DNA of 64,000 bases from Bromus sterilis (lineage: Eukaryota; Streptophyta; Magnoliopsida; Poales; Poaceae): contig OX465595.1 of the NCBI GenBank assembly GCA_950022295.1, positions 278,825,770 through 278,889,769 of the forward strand, read 5' to 3'. The notes under the pieces were generated by a model. The model saw only the letters and a program-made list of their open reading frames with translations, had not been told where the DNA came from and made no database searches. This document shows, piece after piece, positions 47,961 to 59,525 of this stretch. How positions within the stretch are numbered: the stretch's first letter is position 1; every line of letters starts with the position of its first letter. Made by a program: the position numbers and the translations under genes.

Positions 47961-50940
47961 TCACCCATCATCATCAGGCCTGCTTGCGAGGCAGAGCTCG
48001 TGGAACTCATTCAGAATCCACTCCTCTCCAGTGTGTCCACCAAGAACCAAGACCCTAGTCCCGCCAACCACGCAGGTGCTGTGTCCCCAAGCGAACTTGG
48101 GTGCCTGCCCGGGGACGTTCAGGATTCTCCATGTGGGTTTTTCCTCAGCTGGATCAAGCAAGAATAGGTCAGCAGGTGAGTGCAGCCCGGCAATTGAGCC
48201 ACCAAATATGATGATCCTTCCACAGGGCAGACTTATAGTGACATGATCAAGCCTTGGCGGCGGACCACCGCTTGGACACCCAGTTGTCACCAACTGCCTC
48301 CATCGTGGATTCTCTTCACCAACATCCATTATGTAGGCATCACTGGAGCGCAGCCTGAGCGAGCCACTCTTTGCTAATCCACCAAACATAAACATTTTAG
48401 TCTTACCATAAACAGACAAGGTATGGCCAAGGCGGGATGACCAGGATGTCGCAATCTCTTTCCATGCTGGTTTCTCCTTCGTCAAGTCAAGCAGGAATGT
48501 GTCACTTAGAAGCACACCGGACTCAGCACACCCCCCTGACACAACAAGTTTAGAACCGTCCAGAGTGCATGAACTATGCCAAGACCGTGGCGGTGGCGGG
48601 CCGTCGCTAGCAACCTCCCTCCAAGCCGGAGTCTGAGCATCAAGGTCAAGGACGAAGACATCATTCAGTAAACCTTGCTGTCCGCAACCTCCAAATACTA
48701 CCAGCCATGAGCCATTTAGCCATGAGAGTGTATGGCCCCAGCGGCCAGGTGGGGAGGCAGAAACCTTGACACGGCACCATTCTGGCTTTGCAACCTCCAG
48801 GTTCAGCACAAAGGTGTCATTCATAGGCTGCATGTTAACCCCCTCACCGCCAAAAAGGACGAGGCGGTTGCCCACAGCACAGGCACTAAAATTGCATCGG
48901 GATGGCTCAACGCGTCCTCCAACTGTGAACTTCCTCCAAGAGGCTGCCTCAAGAGTTGTTAGCTCTCTTGCAAGACGACCCCATCCTAACATCTTGGTGC
49001 TCGTCCCAAGCCTGCAAGTGACATCTCTTCCCCACGCATTTTGGCAGACCATTTTTCTCAGATGATCATTCTTGGTTAGCAGATGCATTCTAGTGCAGAC
49101 CGATCCAACTGAAGCTACATCTCTCGGTGACAGGCGAGATAAAATATTATGAGCCAGAACTTCATCCGAGAGTTGGAAGACACCGCAGTATTCTGAACAT
49201 TGGACTTCCGGATAGTGCTCATGAGAAGCCCGGTTCATATCTTGAATGCTGAGCCTATGGCTGGACTGTGGTTTATACACTGGGTAAGATATGTTGCTGG
49301 GATTGATGTTAGCATCAGAGAACAACTGGATCGCAATAATGTGCGTAAAAGAGCTGTCATCCCCATGCATTGGAATGAGCCTTAACCGGTTGTTCAGTGG
49401 AGCGCCATCTTTCCGGAAATTCAGTAGTTCACCTTGGAATTCGATTCCATCACTGAGGCATCGTCGCATCTCTGAAACAACCATTGGATCGACAAGGGGA
49501 TGTCGTCTTTGGGCGCATCGATCCCGAAATTGTAGGAATCGGCTGAAAATAAAGTTGAGTCAACAGAGTAATGTGAGAAGGTTCACTAGGCCCTCTGTCA
49601 AATGTGCCATTAAATTGTTAGCTTAATTCAAGTAAGACACGGTTGATGATTGGAACAAATCAAAAGGTTAGCAAAATTTAAGGCACCCATAAATAAATTC
49701 CAGTAGCAAGTAAAACTAAAAGCCTGAGTCGAACAACTTGGCATATTTTCCTTTGCATTGGCATGCCTGCTATCAATCTTAACCAACATTAATAAGCATA
49801 AGGCTCAAAACTAGCACTGATATTATTTTAGTACTTTTTCTCAAATGTGAAAGTTAGTTTGGCCCAAATCGTTTAGGACATAGAGAAAGTGAAATTAAAC
49901 GTTGAGTAGGGATATCTTAAGAAATACTATCTCCGTAACAAAATGTAAGACGTTTTTTATGCCCTATGCAAAACAAAAAAGATCTTACATTTTGGTACAA
50001 AGGTAGTACTATTCAGATGACATACTCCCAAATCATGTGTCTAAATTTATCATGGTAAGTGCTTTCATGATAACTAATTTATTTGAGTTTTTCTAAGCAT
50101 GCTGCAAGAGTAATTAGTGGTCAAAGATGCACTTTGAGGCCATGTCAATCTACAAACGACAATTTCTAAATCCGATGAATCAATTTAAGATGGTTGCCAT
50201 TGATTGCCTGGTCGAAACTATCCAAAAATAAAATTTATTATATATCTACGCAACTTAAATCATTGTTTCTTTTTAACACATCTTCTTTTATCAAATAACA
50301 ATAAAGAAGCTCATTCACATGTATGAATATTGCAACCGCCTTCTATCCTATAGATAATTTATAGAAGAGTGATGACTGGCCAACAAGAAATATGATGCAC
50401 AACATAGAATAAAACAAGAGTGCAATACCAACTTAGTAACAAACAGGTAATACTAGTAAATAGCTACAGGCATGGTCCTAAAAGAAGGCACTCCTGAAAC
50501 CATAGCCTGCCCTGTCTCAAAATCATGAACACAGCGAGTACTAACTATCTTTGCACTGGCATTACGACCACACACCAAAGTTGAGACACTTATTTCAGAA
50601 CCGAGGGAGTGAAAACGAATTGCACGAACGCGAATTAAAATCCTTTATTGTGGAGCGCTCACCAGTTCCGGCCGAGGACCTCGTGCGCGCGGTACCCCGT
50701 AGCGGCCTCAAAGGCGGCGTTGACGTAGATGACGGGGAAGTCGGGCTCCACCGCGTCTGCCACCACGATCGCCGCCGCTGTCTGCTCTCCCATCCCCAGC
50801 CCCGGCGCTCCCCAGAGCCACCCACCGTTTCCCTCCTCCCCGGCCGCCTCCATCCCCTCCTCCTCCTCCTCCTCCTCCTCCTCCTCCATGCCGCACATCC
50901 TCATCCTCTTGACTGCCACGACGGCGGCCCCATCAAACAT
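47961..50940 (-). CDS. FKF1: FKF1 / ADAGIO 3: LOV, F-box and Kelch blue-light receptor (two exons)
   Basis: Coding exons 50940-50663 and 49542-47961 give 619 residues, close to the usual length of the family. The splice sites are GTGAGC and TTTTCAG. The start is the ATG opening MFDGAAVVAVKRMR; rice-type FKF1 also has an acidic Glu run soon after its start. Domains: LOV about 57-175 with VIYVNAAFEAATGYR and the flavin-binding GRNCRFLQ, Cys93 being the photoactive residue; F-box about 215-264 (LSDEVLAHNILSRLSPRD); six Kelch blades about 302-612 with Gly-Gly pairs (FGGEG, FGGCG, SGGCA, FGGLA, FGGSI, LGGHT). In the family the LOV domain senses blue light, the Kelch propeller binds targets and GIGANTEA, and the F-box joins an SCF ubiquitin ligase that removes CDF repressors of flowering in the afternoon. 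No frameshift or stop is seen, so it is probably functional. ZTL-type relatives are less similar. Confidence 0.95.
49927..50006. mobile_element. Small Stowaway-like MITE in the FKF1 intron
   Basis: 80 bp with a decayed start CTATCTCCGTAACAAAATGT, a near-complementary end (acattttggtacaaaggtag) and TA on both sides. The inner AAGACGTTTTTT and AAAAAAGATCTT pair as in common Triticeae Stowaway elements. Confidence 0.7.
50581..50610. mobile_element. Possible fragment of a Stowaway MITE end
   Basis: The sequence ...gacacttatttcagaaccgagggagt resembles the end of Stowaway elements (acggagggagta). Only one end is seen. Confidence 0.35.
50856..50888. repeat. (TCC)n microsatellite in FKF1 exon 1
   Basis: About eleven TCC repeats on the plus strand; on the coding strand GAG repeats make the run of ten Glu near residues 19-28. 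An acidic run at this place is a family feature in grasses, but the repeat is likely to vary in length between varieties. Confidence 0.85.
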
Positions 50941-51262
50941 GCTCTCGAGCTCTATACCTGGGATGGAAATGTAGATGCCGCTGCTGAATTGCTGGTGATG
51001 CACAAGAAGAGAGAAGGTGAGAGATATTTTGCAGACAACTAGTCTTAGTGTTGTTTTTATGGGCACGCAGGAGACAAGGGGCACGACGTTGGTGCTTAAT
51101 TACCGGATTCGCCACAAAATATCTCGCGCTCCGTGACGCGGGACGGACGGTGCGCTAGACCCCACCCAGACGACCGCATGTTGCCGGGTTGGTTTTAGGG
51201 CATCTTTCAACGGTTGTTTGGATCTATTCGGTTCCTTCCGGCTGTATAGACTGGGCATTATA
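50941..51262 (-). promoter_or_regulatory. FKF1 promoter and 5' UTR region with two evening elements
   Basis: Two exact copies of the evening element AAAATATCT lie upstream of the ATG: 51022-51030 (reading with the gene) and 51116-51124 (opposite). These are binding sites for CCA1/LHY/RVE-type clock factors. A TATA-like ATAAAAAC lies at 51053-51060 (minus strand). If used, transcription would start about 30 bases on, near the inner evening element. A Stowaway MITE begins 320 bp upstream of the ATG. An upstream in-frame ATG at 51084 would add 48 residues without family similarity; I take this as 5' UTR. Confidence 0.7.
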
Positions 51263-51510
51263 CTCCCTCCGTTTATATCTATAGTTTTTTGCATAGAAAT
51301 TAAATAATATATGTTGAGAAAAAATTATAGGTTTGATCGGGATTACTCCTACCTAATTGACATGAGGAAATAGAGGGGTTTACAAAAAATAAGGAAACAT
51401 GATCAAATCTCTAAAAAAGTTGTCTAAATGAGTGATGCAATGTAATATACCCTATATTTCGAATTTTTTTCTCAAAAACTGATACACCTTATATCTAGTA
51501 ACGGAGGGAG
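51263..51510. mobile_element. Stowaway (Mariner-type) MITE upstream of FKF1
   Basis: 248 bp with ends CTCCCTCCGT and ACGGAGGGAG as inverted repeats and a TA duplication on both sides (51261-51262, 51511-51512). AT-rich and non-coding. Confidence 0.92.
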
Positions 51511-51535
51511 TATTTAACTCGTCGTTTTTCATTCA

Positions 51536-52100
51536 AATGTGTGCGTACCAATTTATATGTTTGGGAGTGCTTCTGCCCTGGAGCAGGTGGCTCCAGGGTC
51601 CTTGGCGCCTGAGGTGGATGTCGATCGGGGAGCAAGTGGCACCTTCTCCACCACCGGCCAGGCTGCCTCCCGCGCGGCCCAAGGGACGTCTCCCGGCACG
51701 CTCGTCTTCCTCGCCGGCCCCTCTTTTTCAGCGCAGCGCTCGCTTGCAGGCGTCCAAGCCAGTTGATGGGACTTCTCCGTCTGTGGTTGAGCTCGCACAG
51801 CGTCGGATCGATGTGCGCAACTTTGAGCCTCGTACGACCTCATCTGATCTTCTTTTATCTTCATTTTATGCTTTAGAGTTTGTTCCTCTTGGCCACCTGG
51901 CTAAGGTGGCCAGGGAGTTCGACAATTGTGTTTCACGGGGAGAAGGGTCTTTCCCTGGAACAGATTGTCGCCATTCGCGCTAAGAAGATTTTGGATGGAA
52001 AGTTGGCGAAGGCGCGGGCTCGTGTGGGTGCTAGGGTTGGTAGTGGAGGCCGCGAAAGAGAGGAGGAGGCTCCTCTAACGCCGCGGTGTAGGACTTGATC
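51536..52100 (+). pseudogene. LINE ORF1 remnant
   Basis: Tail of a LINE first frame: VVELAQRRIDVRNFEPRT and, after a frameshift near 51925, GEKGLSLEQIVAIRAKKI, ending at a stop near 52098. The first part is missing, so the LINE is 5'-truncated as is common. It lies directly before the endonuclease frame, as expected of an L1-type element. Confidence 0.6.
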
Positions 52101-52149
52101 TCGTACTGCGCTGCTGCAGCGGGCGTCTAGTACTCTTGTGCCCCCGACT

Positions 52150-53660
52150 GGCGGGGCACCCAACTGATTCGATTTGTGCCTTGTTCTGGAACTTGCGAGG
52201 CTTCGGCCATGATGGCCGACGTCGCCAGTTGATTGAGTACATGCGCAATGAACATGTAGCTTTGATCGACATTCAGGAAACCATGCGAACGGAGTTCTCG
52301 TTGCCCGAGTTAGAGGGCCTAAGCAGACATCTTTTTGCGTGGCATTGTCTTCCTTCTGGGGGGCGGCTGGCCACTCGGGTGGCATTCTTCTTGGGGTGAA
52401 GGCTGAAACCTTTGAGGTGGGAAGTATGGATCGCAGTGAATTTTTTGTTAGTATGGAATTGTACGAGCGTGCGGTCAATTTCAAATGGGAGGTCATTGTG
52501 GTATATGGCCCCGCGGATCATTGTTTCTCTGGCGCGTTCCTGGAGGAACTGCATGCCGAGGTGTCCGAGCGACCCTTCCGGTGGTGGTGGGCGGCAACTT
52601 TAATCTCATCAAAGACCCGCGTGAAAAGAGCAATAGTCGGGTGGACGTCCCCGGCATGCGGCGATTCAATGACTGTATCGCGACGGACGGCCTTCGGGAT
52701 GTAGACCGGACCGGAGCCCGGTTTACCTGGACGAACCGCCAGGTTTTCCCTACGCAGTGTGTACTCGACAGGGTGTTGATTTCGCCTGCCTGGGAGCTGC
52801 AATTCCCATTGGTGTCGTTGCTGGCGATCACGCGGATTGGATCCGACCATGTACCTTTACTTCTCACGTCCGTGGAGGATCGTCCGCGTCCCCCTCCCCG
52901 GTTTCGATTTGAGGTGTTCTGGTTGAAACAGGTCGGCTTTAGGGAGGCCGTTTGTAGCCATTGGCAGGCTGCCAGAATTGAACCTCATTGAACCATGTCT
53001 GCGGTGGACACTTCGAGCTTCCTGGCGAAGCGCGCTCGACAGTTCATGAAGGGTTGGGGTGCCAATATTGGTAAAGATCTTAGGGTGCGTAAGGCGGGGT
53101 TTCTGTCCGATATTCAAGCCTTGGACATCCATGAAGACAGTATTGGTCTGAGTGATGATGAGTGGATCATGCGCTATGCTCTGGAGGACGAGCTGACCTC
53201 GATTTTCAGCCAGGAGGAGATCTACTGGTGGCAACGTGGCACCGTTAGGTGGGCTCTATTCGAGAATGCCAACACAGCTTACTTCAAAGCTATTGCAAAT
53301 GGCCGTCGCAGGCGGTGCTCGATCCCTTTGATGTGGGAGGGGGATGTTCTCCTTCAGTCTGAGGCTAAGATTCGTGCCCATGTGGACGGTTTCTACAAGT
53401 CCCTATTCTCCGATTCTCCGCGTGGAGGAGTCGCCCTCAGTGGTGATATTTGGGCGGGGTACGCCCAGGTGTCGGATGCGGAGAACGACTTCCTCTTGGC
53501 TCCGTTTCAGGAGCGTGAGATAGCTGAAATCATTAAGGGGATGAATCCTAACTGGGCTCCTGGTCCGGATGGACTTTCTCTCCGGTTCTACCAGAATTTT
53601 TGGGGCGTGATCAAACATGATCTTTTGGGTCTTTTTAAGAATCCTTTTTTGGCTCTGTAG
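52150..53660 (+). pseudogene. LINE (L1-type) ORF2 remnant: endonuclease and start of reverse transcriptase
   Basis: AP-endonuclease motifs occur in order over three frames: FWNLRGFG, ALIDIQETM, VVYGPADH, VVGGNFNLIKD, FTWTNRQ, VLDRVLIS and IGSDHVPLL. The usual GGDFN reads GGNFN, so an active-site aspartate is lost. Frameshifts lie near 52365 and 52570, and a stop near 52989 separates the endonuclease from the linker. The reverse transcriptase begins (MNPNWAPGPDGLSLRFYQ) but ends at 53660, where an LTR is joined. The palm-domain catalytic motif is absent. Confidence 0.85.
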
Positions 53661-54174
53661 GTTTAATTCATGAAGAAATTACGGAATCTGCCCGCCGGAA
53701 AGGTATTTTCTTCTCTGTAGGTTTCCGCCACGAAGCGGCGGCGGAACTCCGAAAACAACTTCTGTTCTGGGGTTTTTAGGTTACAGGGGTCATATAGGCC
53801 AAAGGAGAGCCCCGGGGGTCGGACCCCCCTCCCAGGCGGCCACCTGGCTCGGCCTAAGGGGGGTCACGCCACTAGGCCGCCTGGAGGCCTGGTGGTCCCC
53901 CTCTGGCTCATATTTTATGACACTCCGTAATTTCTTCAGAAAGTTCTTCCCCATGAATTTCAGGTCATTTTGGAAAATGTGCTAATATGCCTACTCTGTG
54001 TGCACTTTTCCCCACTGATTCCTGCGTTTGCTGTTTCGGCACCGGAAAGTTGTAAATTGTGTAAAACAAGCCAAAACACTATAAGAACATCATCATAATA
54101 TGAAATATATCATTGAATAGAGGTAAATTATGACATAAAATAGTGATGCATTTTAGACGTATCAACTCCCCCAA
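53661..54174 (-). repeat. Partial WHAM-like 3' LTR with polypurine tract
   Basis: Starts TGATACGTCTAAAATGCATC at 54164 on the minus strand, preceded by the tract TTGGGGGAGT (54165-54174). It matches the solo LTR at 37664-39182 (for instance the cggaatctgcccgcc stretch). Cut off at 53660 against the LINE and at 54174 by the insertion of element E. Confidence 0.75.
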
Positions 54175-57100
54175 TGTCGGGACCCGGAATATGCGTATGT
54201 AATTCTAGCTACAATTCAATTATATGGAGAGCCAAGAGCCATACCCACTTGTCTAAGCAGACAAGGCCAAGTACAAGACACTCTCGGAAAGCTCGAACGT
54301 GAGGGGAATCCCGTTCAGGCTCGGATGATCAACTGAAATGGGTCCTCATCGTTCGCTCACAAGTCTAAATGCTTATGGGTTGTCAAATCCCATACTCATA
54401 GACAAGTCGCCTCAACCATATTGTCAATTGAACCATAGCATTTACACAAACAACTCCGACCCGATTCACTTAGTCGGGGTATCGAGAGGGCTCGATCATA
54501 CAACGAAGTGTGACACGTAACGGGATCAGATCAGGACATCTCCCTACGCGCAATCGCATCGCGATGCTCCGAGTTGCTCACAACTTAGGGCCACCTGGCT
54601 GTAAGAAAGACCGCTAGCGAGAACACAACCAATCTATCGAACCCCACACGTGACATGCACAATATAAACATACACGTAGCATGCATGCCAAGTGTATAAC
54701 AGTAGGTAACACAACATGAACTCTACAAACTCATAGACTTTATTGCATCTAGTAAACCGAGCAGGTGTAGTAGTTGAATTACAAGAAGAGATCACATGAC
54801 TATGATCCAACATTACATCAAACAACAATGGAAGCAAACTATGTCTTAGTAAAGAGAAGTTTAACAAATGGCTTAAGAAGCTTGAAAGAAAATACAATGA
54901 CCCTCCAAAGGAACCAGGCTGCCTTTTGGAACTATACGACTTAGTCGGCGTCGAGTTCAAGGTAGAGGCCACCATCAGGGCCAGTGGTATCGTCTCTAAA
55001 ACATAAAATAAGAAAAGGTGAGTACAAAGACCTACTCAACAAGACTTACATCATAACTACACTACTCATGCTCAATTTTCAAGGCAAAGGGAGGTGGGGT
55101 TTGTAATGCAGTAGTGCCAGCTTTGACTTGGCTAACCTGAACTACGATAACTAGAATGAGGTAAGGAACGTCCTCGAGTCCAACTATCCAAGTCTCCCAA
55201 TCAATACAACACTATGCATCCTTCCTCGACTTCCCATGAGAAAGCAATCCATAGCACTCACACTTATCTTGGAAAATTTTAGAGTAACCATTGAAGTTGT
55301 CTAATAATCAAGCATAGGTCTCCAAGTAGTCCATTGCCATGGACGTGACTATTCGAATAGTTTTGTTAATCCTGCAGGGATGTAAACTACACACACATGA
55401 CCATCAGTTACCGCCAAGTACTCGTCACCATTGAAGGGGTTCCGGCAAGGATGTTCACCACGACACTTCGCTCACAACCGGTCTATTCCAGGAGTCGACT
55501 ATCTGAGTTAGATCCCGCTCGAGAGTCCGGCCGGATCAACATTACGGACTCAGAGAATGTAGGAAACCGAGACTCCATCCGAGAAGATGGTTTCACTGTC
55601 TCACAGATCCACCCACATATATAAATGGTGCAACCTTTCACTCTTTTTCTATGCATATGCCAAATGGAAAACCTGAACTAGTGTGACTCCTGGACTTCAA
55701 CACAGAATGAGTTAATAGGCCGAGAGGGGTCAATGAGCCCAATGTGTGTTTGTACTCTTTGTCCTGGATTACCATACAAGAACTCAGACCTAAAGCGGTG
55801 TTCAATGGGACAACCCACTGTGTACTCCTACACAGCCTCTCATCGTTCACCTTGTTTAGGTCAAATTCACCAACACGTTACCACCATCATAAACATGATC
55901 ACGACCATCCCGACTGACATAAGAGTAACCTCATTGTAACACTCTAAGCATGCAATAAGCAGTAATAGTTGCAGGGGCCACATGATCAACATTCAACTCC
56001 TAGATCTGCTAGGATTGTGGTTTTCTTACTACTGTGACAAAATGACAGGTCATGCAAAGGAATAGGTTCAACTATGCGGTAGAAACGTATCATGGTGACA
56101 TCCTAAACATGCATAAGCGAGAATGAGAGGGACTTGGGTTTTTATCGACATGATCAATGGGGTTTGCTTGCCTCGCTGACGATACTTGGGTTACTGGTCT
56201 TCTGTCACTGGAACGTAGTCTGGCTCGGAAACACTGTTACCGAAGCAATCACCAACAAAGGAGAACACAATCAACGAATGTACAATGCTCAAGCACATGA
56301 TATGGTTGTGATAACATGATGTACATGGTGCTGAAGTGTTGAATATTCTATTTAAATGAAATGTATTGCAATTGAGTTGCAAATTCAAACTCCATATATG
56401 ATTTTCAAATGATCCAAATATGCATTTGCTTCTGTTCCTCCACTTTAAAGTTGTTTTTCATGAATTTTTTTTGCATATTCATAATCCTTGCATTTTTATG
56501 CAGATTTTTCATATAAAAATCATCTCATTTGGGGTTATGATTGCTTTACTAAGATTTATTGAAGTTTTTGGTATTTTCTAGATTATACTGATAAATAGAA
56601 AAGGAATTACCGCGTCAAGCTTGTGTCAGCACTGCGTCAGGGGGTTGAATGGTCAACTGGCTAGTGGGGCCCGGATGTAAATGACTCAGGGGTTTAATAC
56701 CCGTTTAATTAAAATGTTGGTTTAATTAAAAGGGACGGGGGGCCACTATCAGTGCCTAAAGGGGGGTCATTAGCGAGGTTTTTAGCGTTAATTAACTGGG
56801 GCCACGTCGGAAGTGGCCGGCGGCTCAACGCCGGCGACACCGAACACGGCTGCGCTCTCCTGGACGGCGATGTTGGCGACCAAATAGCGATACGAGGGCA
56901 CCAGGGGGTTTTCCTTGCTCACGCACGTCGGTTGGTGCAAGCGGGCTACCTCGGGGAGGCACTGGAGCATGGCCGACGACGAGCCCTGGGGCGGCGTGCT
57001 CACGGCCGTGATGCAAACGATGGCTGGGGCACGGCTTCGAGCTCGGAAAGAGAGGAAAAGAAGCGGAGCTCACCGGGAGTTCTAGGGTGACCACAGGGTT

Positions 57101-58013
57101 GCAGGGTAGGGGCTGATGGCGGCGATTTTTCCGGCGAGGTCTTGCGAGTCGGGTGGTGTGTCGAGGTCAATTGCGTCCGCTCGGGGACGATCTGGCTCGT
57201 GGACTCCTCCAAGGCGATGAAGACAACGGAGGCGAACTCTATTGACAGCTCGTCGGGGTTATGTAGGGTCGTTGGCCACGGTGGGGCGTGACGGCGAGCG
57301 GCGGCGCTCTCAGGGGGCACACTTTTTTCGGCAAGAGTGAGAGAGCGGCAGGTGACAAAGAAGAGGGGAAAAGAGTGCAGGGTGTTTTGGGCATCCTCGT
57401 GGCGAAGAGATGAGGCTCTGGAGGCCTGGAACTCCATGGGCATCGAGGTGGCTTCGACCGTGCTCCCAGCTCGCCACCGAGCAGCTTCGCTGCCCAGGGA
57501 GGAAGACGACAAGGCCTAGAGGTGGGCCTGGGCCGGGCTGTAGGTAAGTTGGGCCATAAACAGGTAAGCCCCAAAACTTTCTCTGTTTTATCTTTCTGTA
57601 ATTCTGTTTTCTCTGATAAAGAAATACCAAGGAATTTTATAAAACCCCAAAACTTTATCTTGGACTTATGTGACATGTAACTAGCCACTCCCAAGATTTG
57701 AAGTTTTTTGAAATTCAAAATATTTGAATTCAAATCCAAATAGTGTTTTGATTTAATTTCCAATGCACTTCTAGATTTCTTGAAAACCCAGTGAGCATGT
57801 TATTTAATCCATGTCACTTGATATGTGATCACACTCAATTATAAGACTTTTCAAAAAGTCCAAAATGATTTTTGAAAGCACTTTTTGTCTGGCCATTTGA
57901 ATAAATTCATTTGGGGCTTTTATCTTTCCCCATTTACAATGTCTTGTTGAAATTTTTACATGATGTAATGAAGCACTTGAATCCTAGCACATACCTAAAC
58001 TAGGGTTGTGAAA
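54175..58013 (-). repeat. 3' LTR of element E
   Basis: About 3.84 kb on the minus strand, ending GGTCCCGACA at 54175. The start is placed at 58013 (TTTCACAACCC), where the expected TG would be TT by one change; preceding it is the purine tract GGGGGCGAG. It shares its order with 59526-62444. The GC-rich part (56750-57500) carries frames up to 174 codons in both LTRs, but these are unlike each other in detail and lack domains. Confidence 0.7.
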
Positions 58014-59525
58014 ACTCGCCCCCACTGAAAAGAATCTCGTCCCGAGATTCAGAGGCCGCCGGGAGGAGGGAAAATCTACAAGGATGCATCTTCAAGAAGA
58101 TCTAGAACGTCATCATCAACTCATGGAATGAGATATAAAACATCTCTTGAGTTGAGACACAAGACACACATTCAAAATGATGGAAGGGGGTAGGGGAGTT
58201 TCAATTTGGTAGGCAAAAATTCCACGCTTAAGTAGATAGTGAACAAGTTTTCAAAGTAGCGAGGATTTAGGTTGCCCTTGATACCATAACGAGACACCTT
58301 AGGGGAGGTGAGTCAAGAAATATCTCCTAAGTCAGGCAAAAATAATAACTTTTGATACAATGATCATAGAAGTTTCTTGCACCAGACTAAGGCATTCGAA
58401 AACGATCGTTGAAGGACTATGAAAGAATGGCATTCTCTAATTTGAATGGAAATATGGTTACAGAGATAATTCGGCAAACGATGAGGCACAATCCCATTTC
58501 ACACCGAAGGATATAACCTAGTGGTTGAGCATGTTTTCTATAGCTTGAGCATTCCACATTCATATGGCTTAACCAAATCTGTGCCAAGGATCTTGGTAAC
58601 ACTTCATACAACCAAGATGAATATATGCGGGTGATGCAGATGCAAAGGAAGATAACACCTTCTTAGATTTGTTTTCTTGGTATAGCAAGATGCTTGCCAA
58701 CATAACTTGTTTGGATGATTGACGGTGAGACATTTAGCACTCCGCTTCTAATGTTCTCCTTGATGTTCTAGATACCACAATCATGCTTCAAAGTAGCATC
58801 GATATGGTCATCAAGTAAAGGTCGGACTTTGGGGCACAAAGGGTCCATAAGGAACAACTTCTAGAATAAGTCATACAATATCCTCATGGAGGAGTGGCTA
58901 CTAATGAATGGCATGTAGGAACTGTTTCGAGAATGGTGGCTAGATTCATCACACGGGTAAAACTATATACATATGGAGCTGATTACTGGGTGGTTTTCTT
59001 GTGGATGATCATGGCTCCCTAAGAACTACAACAGATATGCTGGAGTAACAAAGTACCCTAACACAATGGTTAGCATGGTTACTCTGGCTAAAAGACATCT
59101 GAAGTGAGAAGAAATATTTGCAAATGCATCAACATCAGATTCTAGATATCGGGTGCTCCTCAACAAGAATTCCTAGATTGAATCGGACAGCATACCGAGA
59201 TGAAAAAATGATACAACCAGCAAGATAACGGACATCACTTACCTAAGAAACATACGGAATGATTACTCTAGAAGAACACAACATTCCTACAGCTATAGAG
59301 AAGCAATCAACGAGATGTCCTAGTAGAGACAAAGAAGAGCCTAGTACTATCTTCCCGTAGAACAAGATAAGAATGACTCAGAACTCAGATAAATGAGGGT
59401 AAGGAGAAAAAAGAAGTCTTACGTTCTTCCCTTATACCCGAGTAACTATATAACTATAGAATGCTAGACTCGACATCGGCCAATGTTTGATAGTCCTACA
59501 GACAGTCCTGGTCGGATACCAAGTC
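58014..59525 (-). mobile_element. Short interior of element E, no coding domains
   Basis: Only about 1.5 kb. Next to the 3' LTR the sequence (GAATCTCGGGACGAGATTC, a near-palindrome at 58022-58042) resembles the end of chromovirus pol genes. Next to the 5' LTR the minus strand has TGGTATCCGACCAGGAC, a decayed initiator-Met-tRNA primer site (usual form TGGTATCAGAGC). In between no gag, protease, polymerase or integrase is found, so the element is non-autonomous or deleted. Confidence 0.6.

Larger units (their letters stand above)
49543..50662 (-). other. FKF1 intron
   Basis: 1,120 bp with GT and AG ends. It splits the Cys93 codon (TG then C). It holds one small Stowaway-like MITE (49927-50006) and a possible fragment of another (50581-50610). 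Otherwise it is AT-rich with no open frame of note. Confidence 0.92.

Noticed and set aside
50659..51084. Longer FKF1 start at 51084 (48 more residues)
   Set aside because: The extra residues have no family similarity, overlap an evening element and a TATA-like site, and the ATG at 50940 gives a family-like N terminus.
57239..57763. 174-codon minus-strand frame as a gene next to element E
   Set aside because: Within the LTR of element E; the second LTR has a differently broken version, and no domain is present.
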